NCBI GenBank assembly: GCA_016776725.1
Contig: JADHSV010000001.1
Span: forward strand, 62,001-126,000
Length of the DNA: 64,000 nucleotides
Direction: 5' to 3'
DNA from: Rhodospirillales bacterium
Lineage (GTDB): Bacteria; Pseudomonadota; Alphaproteobacteria; Rhodospirillales; Shumkoniaceae
Made by a program: the position numbers and the translations under genes. Below are positions 9,419 through 17,479 of this stretch, one piece after another. Under the pieces are notes generated by a model. The model was not told the DNA's origin. It saw nothing but the letters and a program-made list of their open reading frames with translations, and did not search any database. How positions within the stretch are numbered: position 1 is the stretch's first letter; each line of letters begins with the position of its first letter.

Positions 9419-10207
9419 ATGGTGGCGTTGCGAAGAGTCGGCGGTGACGTTTTTCTTCAACCGGCTCTTCGCGTCGTTTTCACTTTCATATGTCTCGCAT
9501 TTAGTTCCCCGTCACTTGGCGCGGAAAGCCAGCCGAACCATTCCCCTCCCTCAAACCGAACCGAAATCAAAGAACTTCTGACGACTGCCTTGTTTTCGCC
9601 AACGTGGCGGTGGCCTGTGCCTGCGTCGCGGGTTGCGTTGCTAAGTGAGACCACGGTCGTGGCAATGTATATGCCGCCGGATCCCGGACGGGAACAATTT
9701 GAACCGGTATTTCAAAGATTGGACGCCACGCTGGCGCGTTTGCAAAAGGACATCGGTTTTCCGCGCATTGACCCGAGCCGGAAGCTGGGAAAGGAGGATG
9801 AACTATTTTCCGCGCGGAAGGGCGATGATCCTTATGTCCTTATCTTCGCTTTGCCTCCGGACGAGTTTGCTCACTCGATGAACTTCAATTCCCGGACGTA
9901 TGGGGGGGGAATGGTGGACGTGGAACGTTATTTGAACCGGGGATGCTTCTTGCCGCCGAGTTGGGCGAAGAACGGAATCAAGAGCATCGAGACAGGATAT
10001 GTACGATCCGATCTCCCCGACGCCCAATTCGACAAATGCGTGGCCGATATCCTGTATCTGGCCCACGGCATCTGGGCCGAGGATGCGCGGCACAAGGATA
10101 TCGTGCTCAAAATCATGTACGACCCCATGGTGCGGCCCGGCATGACGCGCGAGGCCCTGTTCGAACTGGTCGATCAGGGCGTGTTTGATCATTTGCTGGG
10201 GAAGTAG
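9419..10207 (+). CDS. secreted DUF2927-like protein
   Basis: 262-residue protein with an N-terminal hydrophobic export signal (FTFICLAFSSPSLGAES, cleavage likely after LGA, about residue 38). The C-terminal half has two cysteines (RGCFLP and DKCVADI) and a YDPMVRPGMTREAL segment resembling the end of DUF2927 proteins, whose function is unknown; this is recalled similarity, not a search result. The 5' two-thirds are AT-richer than the last 200 bases, which return to local composition. I use ATG 9419; in-frame TTG/GTG codons precede it by up to 12 bases. It follows the 480-residue gene by 100 bp on the same strand. Confidence 0.55.
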   Translation: MVALRRVGGDVFLQPALRVVFTFICLAFSSPSLGAESQPNHSPPSNRTEIKELLTTALFSPTWRWPVPASRVALLSETTVVAMYMPPDPGREQFEPVFQRLDATLARLQKDIGFPRIDPSRKLGKEDELFSARKGDDPYVLIFALPPDEFAHSMNFNSRTYGGGMVDVERYLNRGCFLPPSWAKNGIKSIETGYVRSDLPDAQFDKCVADILYLAHGIWAEDARHKDIVLKIMYDPMVRPGMTREALFELVDQGVFDHLLGK

Positions 10208-10308
10208 CGGCGCGTACCGCCATCACCGAACTGGTGGTCAAGGTGAAGGCCGAAGGTGAGAGTGTGCCGTATCAGCGGTGGGGGTTCCTTTGCCCCCACG
10301 GTACGGGG

Positions 10309-10710
10309 TCAGGTTTTGCGAACTTTAATAAACGGCTTGAAGTCGAGGTCGGCGTTGATGACGTCGTCCATGAGGAAAAACACGAGATCCTTTTTCAATG
10401 CCTCGCGGGCAAGTTGATTGTCCGCGGCCTTTGCCGCCAATCCCAGGATGGTCGCCATCTTGCCATCGAGAGCCCGGTGATGATCGTGATGCTTTTGTGT
10501 TTCGGGATAGCCGATATCGGCCAGAAACGCTTCTTCTCTGACGAAATGCTGTTTTGCGAATTTGACGAATTTGGGGACGCGCGTGGCGCATTCCGTGGCG
10601 TGATCGCCATCAATGGCCGCGACGATGGCGTTAACCATCTCGACCAGACGGCGATGGTCGCGATCAATGATTTCGCATTCGGTTTCGAACGATGACGACA
10701 GGTCAACCAT
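10309..10710 (-). CDS. bacteriohemerythrin
   Basis: 133-residue four-helix hemerythrin-like protein, normally a soluble non-heme diiron O2 carrier or sensor. Ligand positions seen are IDRDHRRL (His about 19), HFVREE (HxxxE, about 55-59) and HHDHHRAL (HxxxH, about 75-79). The last helix normally reads WLxxHIxxxD; here it reads FLMDDVINAD, so the final His ligand is replaced by Asp while the terminal Asp is kept. Oxygen binding may therefore be altered. It stands alone upstream (on the minus strand) of no obvious partner; the ferric ABC operon lies on the same strand 56 bp to its right and is transcribed toward it. Confidence 0.85.
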   Translation of the reverse strand: MVDLSSSFETECEIIDRDHRRLVEMVNAIVAAIDGDHATECATRVPKFVKFAKQHFVREEAFLADIGYPETQKHHDHHRALDGKMATILGLAAKAADNQLAREALKKDLVFFLMDDVINADLDFKPFIKVRKT

Positions 10711-10766
10711 TCGCGATGTCTCCCTTTGTTATCCGCATCTGGCGATTGCCCCGGCCCAAGGCAAGT

Positions 10767-11864
10767 TTATTCCGCAGCCATGCCAATCGGCGCAGCGCTG
10801 GCGGTGTCCTCCTTCAGGGGAAAGACAAAGGTGTCGGAAGCTTCGATACTGGCAAAAATCGTGTCCTCCAATTCGGGGGAAAATTCACGGTGCACGCGGG
10901 CAAAGTACTCATCCCCGCTATTGCCATCGGGGCTTACGCTAACGATGCTGCTGTGGCCAAGCAGGTGGGTTGAGCTCACCGAAACCGGGATTCCGGGGTT
11001 TGATCCAGTGTTGCCGCCGCTCAGGACAATTCCCTCGGGGCGAATCAGAACCTGCACGGCCGTTCCGTCCGCAATCCCACCGGCCCCAACCCTGCCCAGC
11101 GGGGTTTCGACCGCGCCGTCCCGAACGACGCCGCCTAAGCGGTTCATCAGGCCGAACAGGCCGGCGACGAATTCGTCGTTCGGCTTGTAGTAAATATCGT
11201 GCGGGCTTCCTGATTGCCGCACGCGGCCATGGCGGCCCAGGATCTTGATGCGGTCGGCCATGAACATGGCTTCTTCCGGATCGTGGGTCACCATTAGCGT
11301 GGCGACGCCGTTTTGCTTTAGCACATTCAGGGTGTCCTCGCGGATCATCTGTCGCATGTTGGTATCAAGGCCCGAAAACGGCTCGTCCAGCAAAAGCAGC
11401 TTCGGCTCCGGCGCCAAAGCCCTTGCCAGGGCTATGCGTTGCTGCTGGCCGCCTGAAAGCGTGTGCGGATAGACCTTTGCGTAGTCGGCCATTCCGACCT
11501 GATCCAGCATTTCCAGGGCGCGGGCCCTGGCTTTATCCCTGGCCATGCCGATCAAGCCGAAACAGACGTTGGCAACGATGTCCAGGTGCGGAAACAGGGC
11601 GTAGTCCTGAAACATCAAGCCGATATGCCGATGCTCGGGCGCGAGCGAACTTTCTTTCGTGGCAACGGTTTGGTCGTCGATGACGATGGTGCCGCATTGA
11701 AGGGTTTCCAGGCCCGCGGCCAGACGCAGCAAGGTGGATTTTCCGCAGCCCGACGGGCCAAGCAGGCACACCAGTTCGCCCGTCGGAATGGTCAGCGACA
11801 CATTGTTGAGGACCTTGTTATTGCCGTATGCGTGCGATACGCCGTGGATGTGAAGGCCCTTCAT
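10767..11864 (-). CDS. Ferric-iron type ABC transporter ATPase
   Basis: 365-residue ATPase energising the permease encoded just upstream (FbpC type). It shows Walker A GPSGCGKSTLL (about residues 37-47), the signature LSGGQQQR (about 136-143), Walker B LLLLDEPFSG and the switch His in MVTHDPEEA. The C-terminal 120 residues form a TOBE-type domain as in iron and spermidine importers. Its ATG overlaps the permease stop by four bases (ATGA), so the two are translationally coupled. Last gene of the three-gene operon. Confidence 0.92.
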   Translation of the reverse strand: MKGLHIHGVSHAYGNNKVLNNVSLTIPTGELVCLLGPSGCGKSTLLRLAAGLETLQCGTIVIDDQTVATKESSLAPEHRHIGLMFQDYALFPHLDIVANVCFGLIGMARDKARARALEMLDQVGMADYAKVYPHTLSGGQQQRIALARALAPEPKLLLLDEPFSGLDTNMRQMIREDTLNVLKQNGVATLMVTHDPEEAMFMADRIKILGRHGRVRQSGSPHDIYYKPNDEFVAGLFGLMNRLGGVVRDGAVETPLGRVGAGGIADGTAVQVLIRPEGIVLSGGNTGSNPGIPVSVSSTHLLGHSSIVSVSPDGNSGDEYFARVHREFSPELEDTIFASIEASDTFVFPLKEDTASAAPIGMAAE

Positions 11865-13549
11865 GACATTTCCTTTTCTGTGTTGCTGCCATGGCCTGGG
11901 CGGGCTTTGGATATTGCAATGGAAAGCGCGATCACCGGCAAAACACCAAAGCCGACAATCGCCAGTGCGGCCAGCGAGGCTTCGCCCAATTGCTCGTCGG
12001 AGGCAAATTGATGGACGTAGGTGGCGAGCGTGTGAAAATTAAACGGCCTCAGGATGACCGTAATGGGAAGCTCTTTCATACAATCGACGAAAACCAGCAT
12101 GACGGCGGTCAGCATGCTGCCTCTGATCAGCGGCAAATGAATGCGCCGAAGGGTGCTGAAGGTTCCGTGTCCCAGGCTGCGTGAAGCGCCGTCCATGCTG
12201 GGTGTGATCTTACCCAGACTGGCCTCCACCGTACCGAACGAAAGGGCCAGAAAGCGCACCAGATAGCCGAACGTCACGGCAGCGATGGTGCCGCTAAGAA
12301 GCAATCCGGTGGAAATACCGAACGTTTCGCGCATATAGGCATCGACGCCATTATCGAACGCCCCCAGCGAAACCATGATCCCGACAGCCAGAACCGACCC
12401 CGGAACCGCGTAGCCCAAACTGGCCAGACGGACCATCACCTTCAACACAGCCTCGCCGCGCAGCCGCACGGCATAAGCCATGAAGATACCAATGGCGACC
12501 GCGATGGTGGCCGCAATAGTCGACAATAGCAGGCTGTTCCCGGCGTGACGTAGCACCTCAGCGTTGGCGGCATCGTCGAAATGGATTGCCGCGTAGCTGG
12601 CCAGCACGGCCGCAGGCAGGGCGAACCCCAGAAGTACCGGCAACGCGCAACCGGCGGTGGCCAGGACGGCGCGGGCTCCGGTTAATTGATATCCGGGCAG
12701 GGCTTTGTATTTTGAGGTGGTGTGATGGAACTTTTGTTTGCGCCTGCCAAAGCGTTCCGACAGCACCAGGAAGGCCACGAACAGCAGCAGCACCCCGGCC
12801 AGTTGAGCGGCTCCTGCGATATTGTTCATGTTCAGCCACACGTCGTAGATGCCCAGCGTGAAGGTGCCGACGGCAAAGAAGTCGACGGTGCCGAAATCGT
12901 TCAGGGTTTCCATCAGAACCAGGGACAGGCCGATGACGATGGCCGGGCGGGCCAGCGGCAGGGCAACCGAAAAAAAGCTTCGCCACGGACCGCGGCCCAG
13001 AACCCGGCTGGCTTCCAGCACACACACCGATTGTTCCATAAAAGCGGCGCGTGAAAGCAGATAGACGTACGGGTACAGCACCAGTGTCATCATCGACGCC
13101 GCACCTCCCAGCGACCGTATTTCCGGAAACCAGTATTCGCGCTTGGTGGTCCAGCCAAAAAACTCGCGCAGCATTGCCTGAACCGGACCGGCGTATTCCA
13201 GAATGTCGGTGTAAACGTAGGCGATGATATAGGCCGGCATGGCCATGGGCAGCAGCATCGCCCACTCAAACACGCGCTTGCCGGGGAAACGGCACGTACT
13301 GACCACCCATGCCGACCCGACACCGATGATAAAGGTGCCGACCCCGACCAGCGCCATCAGTTGCAGGGTGGTCCACACGTATCCGGGAAGAACCGTGGAA
13401 ACCAGATGGCTCCAGATGTCGTCGCTTGGCGTCAGCCCGACGTAACCCACCGCAAGAATGGGCAATGTTACGATCAAGGCGATGGCGACGGTGCCAAGGG
13501 TCCAGGCGTTCAACCAGCCCAGCGAGACCCTTTTGGCACCGAGCGCCAT
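11861..13549 (-). CDS. Ferric-iron type ABC transporter permease (fused)
   Basis: 562-residue double-length permease with about 12 membrane segments and two binding-protein-dependent transport modules. It carries two EAA-type loops: LEASRVLGRGPWRSFFSVALP (split over residues about 190-215) and the MDGASRSLGHGTFSTLRRIHLP region near residue 460. A fused permease is the normal FbpB arrangement for Fe(III) import. The gene lies 10 bp after the binding-protein gene and overlaps the ATPase gene by four bases. Substrate iron is inferred from the binding protein. Confidence 0.9.
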   Translation of the reverse strand: MALGAKRVSLGWLNAWTLGTVAIALIVTLPILAVGYVGLTPSDDIWSHLVSTVLPGYVWTTLQLMALVGVGTFIIGVGSAWVVSTCRFPGKRVFEWAMLLPMAMPAYIIAYVYTDILEYAGPVQAMLREFFGWTTKREYWFPEIRSLGGAASMMTLVLYPYVYLLSRAAFMEQSVCVLEASRVLGRGPWRSFFSVALPLARPAIVIGLSLVLMETLNDFGTVDFFAVGTFTLGIYDVWLNMNNIAGAAQLAGVLLLFVAFLVLSERFGRRKQKFHHTTSKYKALPGYQLTGARAVLATAGCALPVLLGFALPAAVLASYAAIHFDDAANAEVLRHAGNSLLLSTIAATIAVAIGIFMAYAVRLRGEAVLKVMVRLASLGYAVPGSVLAVGIMVSLGAFDNGVDAYMRETFGISTGLLLSGTIAAVTFGYLVRFLALSFGTVEASLGKITPSMDGASRSLGHGTFSTLRRIHLPLIRGSMLTAVMLVFVDCMKELPITVILRPFNFHTLATYVHQFASDEQLGEASLAALAIVGFGVLPVIALSIAISKARPGHGSNTEKEMS

Positions 13550-13559
13550 ATAGGTGGAA

Positions 13560-14597
13560 CTAGTCGTTGTATTTCACCTTGTCCATAATGCGTGAGGCGA
13601 CTTTGCGGCGTTCGGCCACATCCGCCAAATGCACATCATCGGCCTTGAACGTGCCCCACGAGGCGACAATCGGATGCACTTTGGCGCCGGCCTTGACCGG
13701 GTATTCGAAGTTATCCTCGGCGTAGATTTTCTGCGCCGCGTCGCCGCTGAGGAATTCGATCAATTTGATCGCATTGCCCTTGTTCTTGGCGCTTTTGGTA
13801 ACGCCCGCGCCGCTGATGTTGATGTGGGTGCCGCGATCATTCTGGTTCGGAAATACCAGGTTAACCGACGCCGCCCAGTCTTTCTGTTCGGGCTCCTTCT
13901 CGTTGGTGACCATTTTTCCCATGTAATAGGTATTGCCCAGCGCCACATCGCATTCACCCTGGAACACGGCCTTGACCTGGCCGCGATCATTGCCCTGGGG
14001 CTTGCGCGCCAGATTGGCCTTCACGCCAGCGGCCCATTTTTCGGCAGCCGCCTCGCCCTTGGCGGCGATGACCGAGGCGAGCAGCGAGATGTTATAAACA
14101 TGCTTGCCCGAACGGGTGCATACGCGGCCCTTCATGTGCGGCGCGGCCAAGTCTTCATAGGACGTCACCTCGCCCGGCTTGACCCGGCTTTTTGAGACAA
14201 ACAGCACCCGCGCGCGCGTCGTCAGCCCGTACCACAGGCCGTCGGGATGGCGCAGATTGGCCGGGATGTTGGCCGCCAGCACCGACGAACCGGTTGGCTG
14301 CATCAGGCCCGCTGCAACGTGATTGTGAAGATTGCCGATGTCGGAAGTCAGGATCATGTCGGCCGGGCTGTTGGCCCCTTCAGATTTGAGGCGCTCAAGC
14401 ATGCCTTTCTTCAGATAGACCATGTTGACCTTGATCCCGGTCTCCTTGGTAAAAGCATCGAGAAGCGGGTCCATAAGGAACGGCTGACGGCCTGAATACA
14501 GATTTACTTCGGCAGCCAGCGCGCGATCCGCCGAAAAGGAAGCCGCGACCAACAACGCCGCACCGCAAAGGACTCCTCCAAATACTCGTTTTTTCAT
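13560..14597 (-). CDS. Fe(III) ABC transporter substrate-binding protein
   Basis: 345-residue periplasmic binding protein with a signal peptide (MKKRVFGGVLCGAALLVAAS, cleavage near ALA-AEV). The mature protein starts with VNLYSGRQPFLMDPL, typical of FbpA/IdiA-type ferric binders. An adjacent tyrosine pair in GNTYYMGKM (about residue 208) matches the iron-ligand tyrosines of that family. The ATG at 14597 has AAAGGG upstream; a longer reading to 14669 adds 24 residues before the signal peptide and is unlikely. First gene of the operon; I did not find a convincing Fur or Irr box upstream. Confidence 0.9.
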   Translation of the reverse strand: MKKRVFGGVLCGAALLVAASFSADRALAAEVNLYSGRQPFLMDPLLDAFTKETGIKVNMVYLKKGMLERLKSEGANSPADMILTSDIGNLHNHVAAGLMQPTGSSVLAANIPANLRHPDGLWYGLTTRARVLFVSKSRVKPGEVTSYEDLAAPHMKGRVCTRSGKHVYNISLLASVIAAKGEAAAEKWAAGVKANLARKPQGNDRGQVKAVFQGECDVALGNTYYMGKMVTNEKEPEQKDWAASVNLVFPNQNDRGTHINISGAGVTKSAKNKGNAIKLIEFLSGDAAQKIYAEDNFEYPVKAGAKVHPIVASWGTFKADDVHLADVAERRKVASRIMDKVKYND

Positions 14598-14915
14598 TCG
14601 ACAACCCTTTATTGTTGTGCTTGGTAAAACAACGCTCTCATCGTGAGACATCCGCAAGCATGACGCCATTCGGACTCAATTGCAATTAATATTCACCCGC
14701 ATTCTTAACAACGATCTGCATCAAGAAGCAGAATGACTTCTTGTTTTTATTTGTTCTAATTTAAAAACATGAGCTGCGGCGCAGCAATGCGGCGGCGGCG
14801 TGCGCATCACTTTTCAACCCGATTTGCCAGCTGAATGTGGACATCCGGGCGAGCGGGGTTTAGCTTGGCGCATCGTGATACAAACACTTGATTACCACTG
14901 GGGGGATTAGTCGTT
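14598..14915. other. AT-rich divergent intergenic region
   Basis: This 318-bp gap separates the iron operon (leftward) from the aldolase gene (rightward), so promoters in both directions should lie here. It is AT-rich and includes AATTGCAATTAAT near 14680 and the hairpin noted separately. No ORF looks real. Confidence 0.4.
14722..14750 (+). terminator. terminator-like hairpin without an upstream gene
   Basis: CAAGAAG (14722-14728) and CTTCTTG (14737-14743) form a perfect 7-bp stem around an 8-base loop, followed at once by TTTTTAT. This is the form of an intrinsic terminator for plus-strand transcription, but no plus-strand gene ends here. It could end a short leader RNA or act as an attenuator. 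Confidence 0.4.
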
Positions 14916-15674
14916 ATGCGTGAGAATCCGGTTCGTACAGCCTGGGCCGAAGGCCGCGGAGCTATTACGGCATGGTTGACCATCGCCAATTCATACAACG
15001 CCGAAATCCACGCGCATGATGGCTTTGACGCCATTACGGTCGATGTTCAGCACGGCGTTGTTAGTTTTCAACAAGCCTACGAGATGATGCAGGCCATTAC
15101 GACCGGCTCGCCCGCACCGATTGTCCGTGTTCCTTGGAACGATCCGGCGTCGATCATGAAGATGCTTGATGGCGGCGCTTATGGCATCGTCTGTCCGATG
15201 ATCAACACGCGCGAGGAATGCGAAAAGTTCGTCGGCGCCTGCCGCTACGCGCCAACCGGTTATCGCAGTTTCGGCCCGGCCCGCGGCGTCCTTCACGGCG
15301 GCCCCGATTACTTCGATCACGCCAACGACACCATCGTCACCCTGGCCATGATCGAAACCCGCTCAGCTCTTGATAACCTTGAAGAAATCGTAAAGGTCGA
15401 CGGCTTGGACTCGGTCTATATCGGCCCCAACGATCTGTCCATCAGCCTGGGCCATGGTCCGGCGCCCGAGCCCAAGGCCAAAGAGGTGATCGAAGCTGTC
15501 GATCACATCTACAAGGTGTCCAAGGCCAACGGCGTTCGCGTCGGCATCCACTGCCCGTCGGGCGAATCGACCCGCCGGCGCTTGGCACAGGGCTACGACT
15601 TCATCGCCATTTCCAACGACGCCCGTCTGATTTCCGCAATCAACAAGAAAGAACTTGCGGACGCCCGGGGCTAA
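14916..15674 (+). CDS. HpcH/HpaI family aldolase
   Basis: 252-residue class II pyruvate aldolase, cleaving a 2-keto-3-deoxy acid (4-hydroxy-2-oxoacid type) to pyruvate and an aldehyde. It shows the base-containing VDVQHG (about residues 42-47), VRVPWND (Arg about 70), the metal-binding Glu in MIETRSAL (about 149) and Asp in IGPNDLS (about 176). The exact substrate cannot be set; relatives act on 2-keto-3-deoxy-rhamnonate, 2,4-dihydroxyhept-2-ene-1,7-dioate or keto-deoxy sugar acids. ATG 14916 is preceded by GGGGGGA. Single-gene unit. Confidence 0.88.
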   Translation: MRENPVRTAWAEGRGAITAWLTIANSYNAEIHAHDGFDAITVDVQHGVVSFQQAYEMMQAITTGSPAPIVRVPWNDPASIMKMLDGGAYGIVCPMINTREECEKFVGACRYAPTGYRSFGPARGVLHGGPDYFDHANDTIVTLAMIETRSALDNLEEIVKVDGLDSVYIGPNDLSISLGHGPAPEPKAKEVIEAVDHIYKVSKANGVRVGIHCPSGESTRRRLAQGYDFIAISNDARLISAINKKELADARG

Positions 15675-15758
15675 CATCACCGGCCCGCGCCAAGCCGCTA
15701 ATTGGCGCATTCCGCCTATTCGTGCTAGTATTTCACGTAACTGGGCGGGATTAGTGGC

Positions 15759-16488
15759 ATGACGGAAAAACCGGCTGCCTTTGTTCGTGTTTTCGGCACC
15801 TTGGCCGTGCTTTGTTTCGGCCTGAGTACGGGCGCTTGCGTCACCACGTGGGACCGTATTGCCGAAACGGTCATGCCCAAAAGCCAAGCGGTTGCACAGA
15901 AACCCGACGCCGCCATCATTGAAATTGCCGCCCTTCCCGACCTGCCCGACATGGAGACCGCTTCCGGCGGCGATCCCGGCGAGCAGGCGGCCATTTCCCA
16001 TATCGAACAACTGGGCGACGATGTACTGGCCGCGCTGGGAAACAGCGCCATCGACACCGACCAACGCGAGGCCGTTTTCCGCACTATCCTGGCCCGTGAC
16101 CTGGATATCGAATTAATCGCCCGATTCGTTCTGGGACGGCACTGGAAAAAGGCGTCGGAAGATCAGCAAAAGCGCTACACCAGCGTCTTTTCAGAATTTC
16201 TGGTGCAAACCTACGCGACGCGCCTGGGCGGCGTCAGGATTGATGATTTTCACGTTGACGAGGATCGGCAGCAACGACATCCTCGTGCGCTCGCAGGTCG
16301 ACCATGGCGCACGTAAGCCCGTACGCGCCGATTGGCGGGTCCGGGAAAACGACGACGGCTTCAAAATCATCGACCTTTCCGTCGCCGGCATCAGCATGGC
16401 CCTCATGCTTCGCCAGGAATTCGCCTCGATCCTGCGCAAACAGGACCTTGAAGGCCTGATCCTGCTCCTCCATGACCGCATCGTCTGA
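15759..16488 (+). pseudogene. MlaC-like phospholipid-binding protein, frameshifted
   Basis: The two halves of one MlaC/Ttg2D-type gene lie in different frames. Frame 1 (15759 onward) encodes an export signal with a possible lipobox (LSTGAC) and ARFVLGRHWKKASEDQQ...FLVQTYATRLGG. Frame 2 (from about 16264) continues with IGSNDILVRSQVDHGARKPV and DGFKIIDLSVAGISMAL, the normal MlaC C-terminus. The switch lies near 16257-16266; removing one G from GAGGATC would join VDE to IGSN exactly. MlaC proteins ferry phospholipids across the periplasm. It may be a true pseudogene or a one-base sequence error, since both halves keep good coding character. Confidence 0.78.
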
Positions 16489-16502
16489 GCGGCCAAAACA
16501 TT

Positions 16503-16967
16503 ATGGATGATTTCACCCTGGCTAGGGCGATCCATGTGATCGCAGTGGTGGCTTGGATCGGCGGGGTTTATCTGGTGACCACGGTTATATTGCCGTCGGT
16601 CAGCAGCCTGGCCGCGCCGGAGGAGCGCATCAAGGCGTTCGAGGAAATCGAGGGACGCTTTGCGTGGCATGCGCGCGTGGCCACCGTGGCCGCCGGGGCC
16701 AGCGGGTTTTATATGCTTTACGTATTGGGCGCGTGGGAGTGGTATCTCGATATCGAATATTGGTGGCTACACGCCATGACCCTGATATGGACGCTGTTCA
16801 CGCTCGTCCTGTTTGTTCTGGAACCCCTGTTCCTGCATGACTGGTTTCGCGCGCAAGCCCGTCAGGCTCCGGAACGGACCTTCCGAATTGTCACGCGTTT
16901 CCATCGCATACTGCTAACCGCCAGCCTGATCACCGTTGCCGGCGCGGTCTTCGGCGTACATGGATGA
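16503..16967 (+). CDS. CopD-like integral membrane protein
   Basis: 154-residue inner-membrane protein with four hydrophobic segments (residues about 8-30, 52-74, 83-105, 130-150). The N-terminal HVIAVVAWIGGVYLVTTV and the conserved His residues in membrane segments resemble the CopD family (copper resistance or heme-linked membrane proteins); the family match is by eye. It starts 14 bp after the MlaC-like stop, so the two may share a transcript. Function unknown. Confidence 0.7.
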   Translation: MDDFTLARAIHVIAVVAWIGGVYLVTTVILPSVSSLAAPEERIKAFEEIEGRFAWHARVATVAAGASGFYMLYVLGAWEWYLDIEYWWLHAMTLIWTLFTLVLFVLEPLFLHDWFRAQARQAPERTFRIVTRFHRILLTASLITVAGAVFGVHG

Positions 16968-16983
16968 CGCCTGAAACAAGAAA

Positions 16984-17002
16984 GGCCCGCATGATGCGGG
17001 CC
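16984..17002 (-). terminator. Rho-independent terminator of rpmB
   Basis: GGCCCGCA (16984-16991) and TGCGGGCC (16995-17002) form an 8-bp stem with a 3-base loop. On the minus strand the stem is followed by TTTCTTGTTTC, so it fits as the rpmB terminator; it may also stop the convergent membrane-protein gene. Confidence 0.7.
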
Positions 17003-17036
17003 ATTTCCGAATTCGTCGAAACTGTTTGGCGGCGCG

Positions 17037-17330
17037 TTACGCGGCCTTGCGTTCGATGGCTTTTTGGATCTGCTTTTTGACGCGCCGGAATTCGGGCGAG
17101 AGTTTGCTGTCCCGAGTCGCCAGAAGATAGGCATCAAGGCCGCCCTTCTGTTCCAGCAGCCGCAGCGCATAGGCGCTGACGCGAACACGAACGCCCTTTT
17201 CAAGGGCTTCGCTCCAAATCGACGTCGCCTGAAGGTTGGGCAGGAACCGCCGCCGCGTTTTGTTGTGAGCATGGCTCACATTGTTTCCGGTCTGGACGCC
17301 CTTGCCGGTCAGGGAGCAGCGCTTGGCCAT
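17037..17330 (-). CDS. rpmB: 50S ribosomal protein L28
   Basis: 97-residue L28, a component of the large ribosomal subunit. The N-terminus MAKRCSLTGKGVQTGNNVSHAHNKTRRRFLPNL... (positions 17330-17230) and SEALEKGVRVRVSAYALRLL are typical; length matches alphaproteobacterial L28. AGAGGA lies about 9 bases before the ATG and the upstream DNA is AT-rich. Monocistronic, with its own terminator. Confidence 0.97.
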   Translation of the reverse strand: MAKRCSLTGKGVQTGNNVSHAHNKTRRRFLPNLQATSIWSEALEKGVRVRVSAYALRLLEQKGGLDAYLLATRDSKLSPEFRRVKKQIQKAIERKAA

Positions 17331-17479
17331 CGATCTGGTCCTCTTAATCTACAAAATAAATCAGGCCGCGCCGATTGCGACCTGTGGACGCGGTTTATTA
17401 AGGAAATGCGGGGGCCGCGTCAAGGAAAAAGGGTCCCCAGACGCGGCTAATCACATTTGCCCGCCGTTTCCCGCGAACC

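Noticed and set aside
7876-10207. the 480-residue gene and its neighbour as a polymorphic toxin-immunity pair
   Set aside because: The C-terminal composition shift is suggestive, but no toxin motif, secretion signal on the first protein or immunity-like fold is visible.
10278-10299. GTGGGGG...CCCCCAC hairpin after the DUF2927-like gene
   Set aside because: No T-run on either side, so I do not call it a terminator; it could be chance in G-rich DNA.
14598-14915. a Fur or Irr box upstream of the ferric ABC operon
   Set aside because: AT-rich patches are present but none matches the known box patterns well enough.
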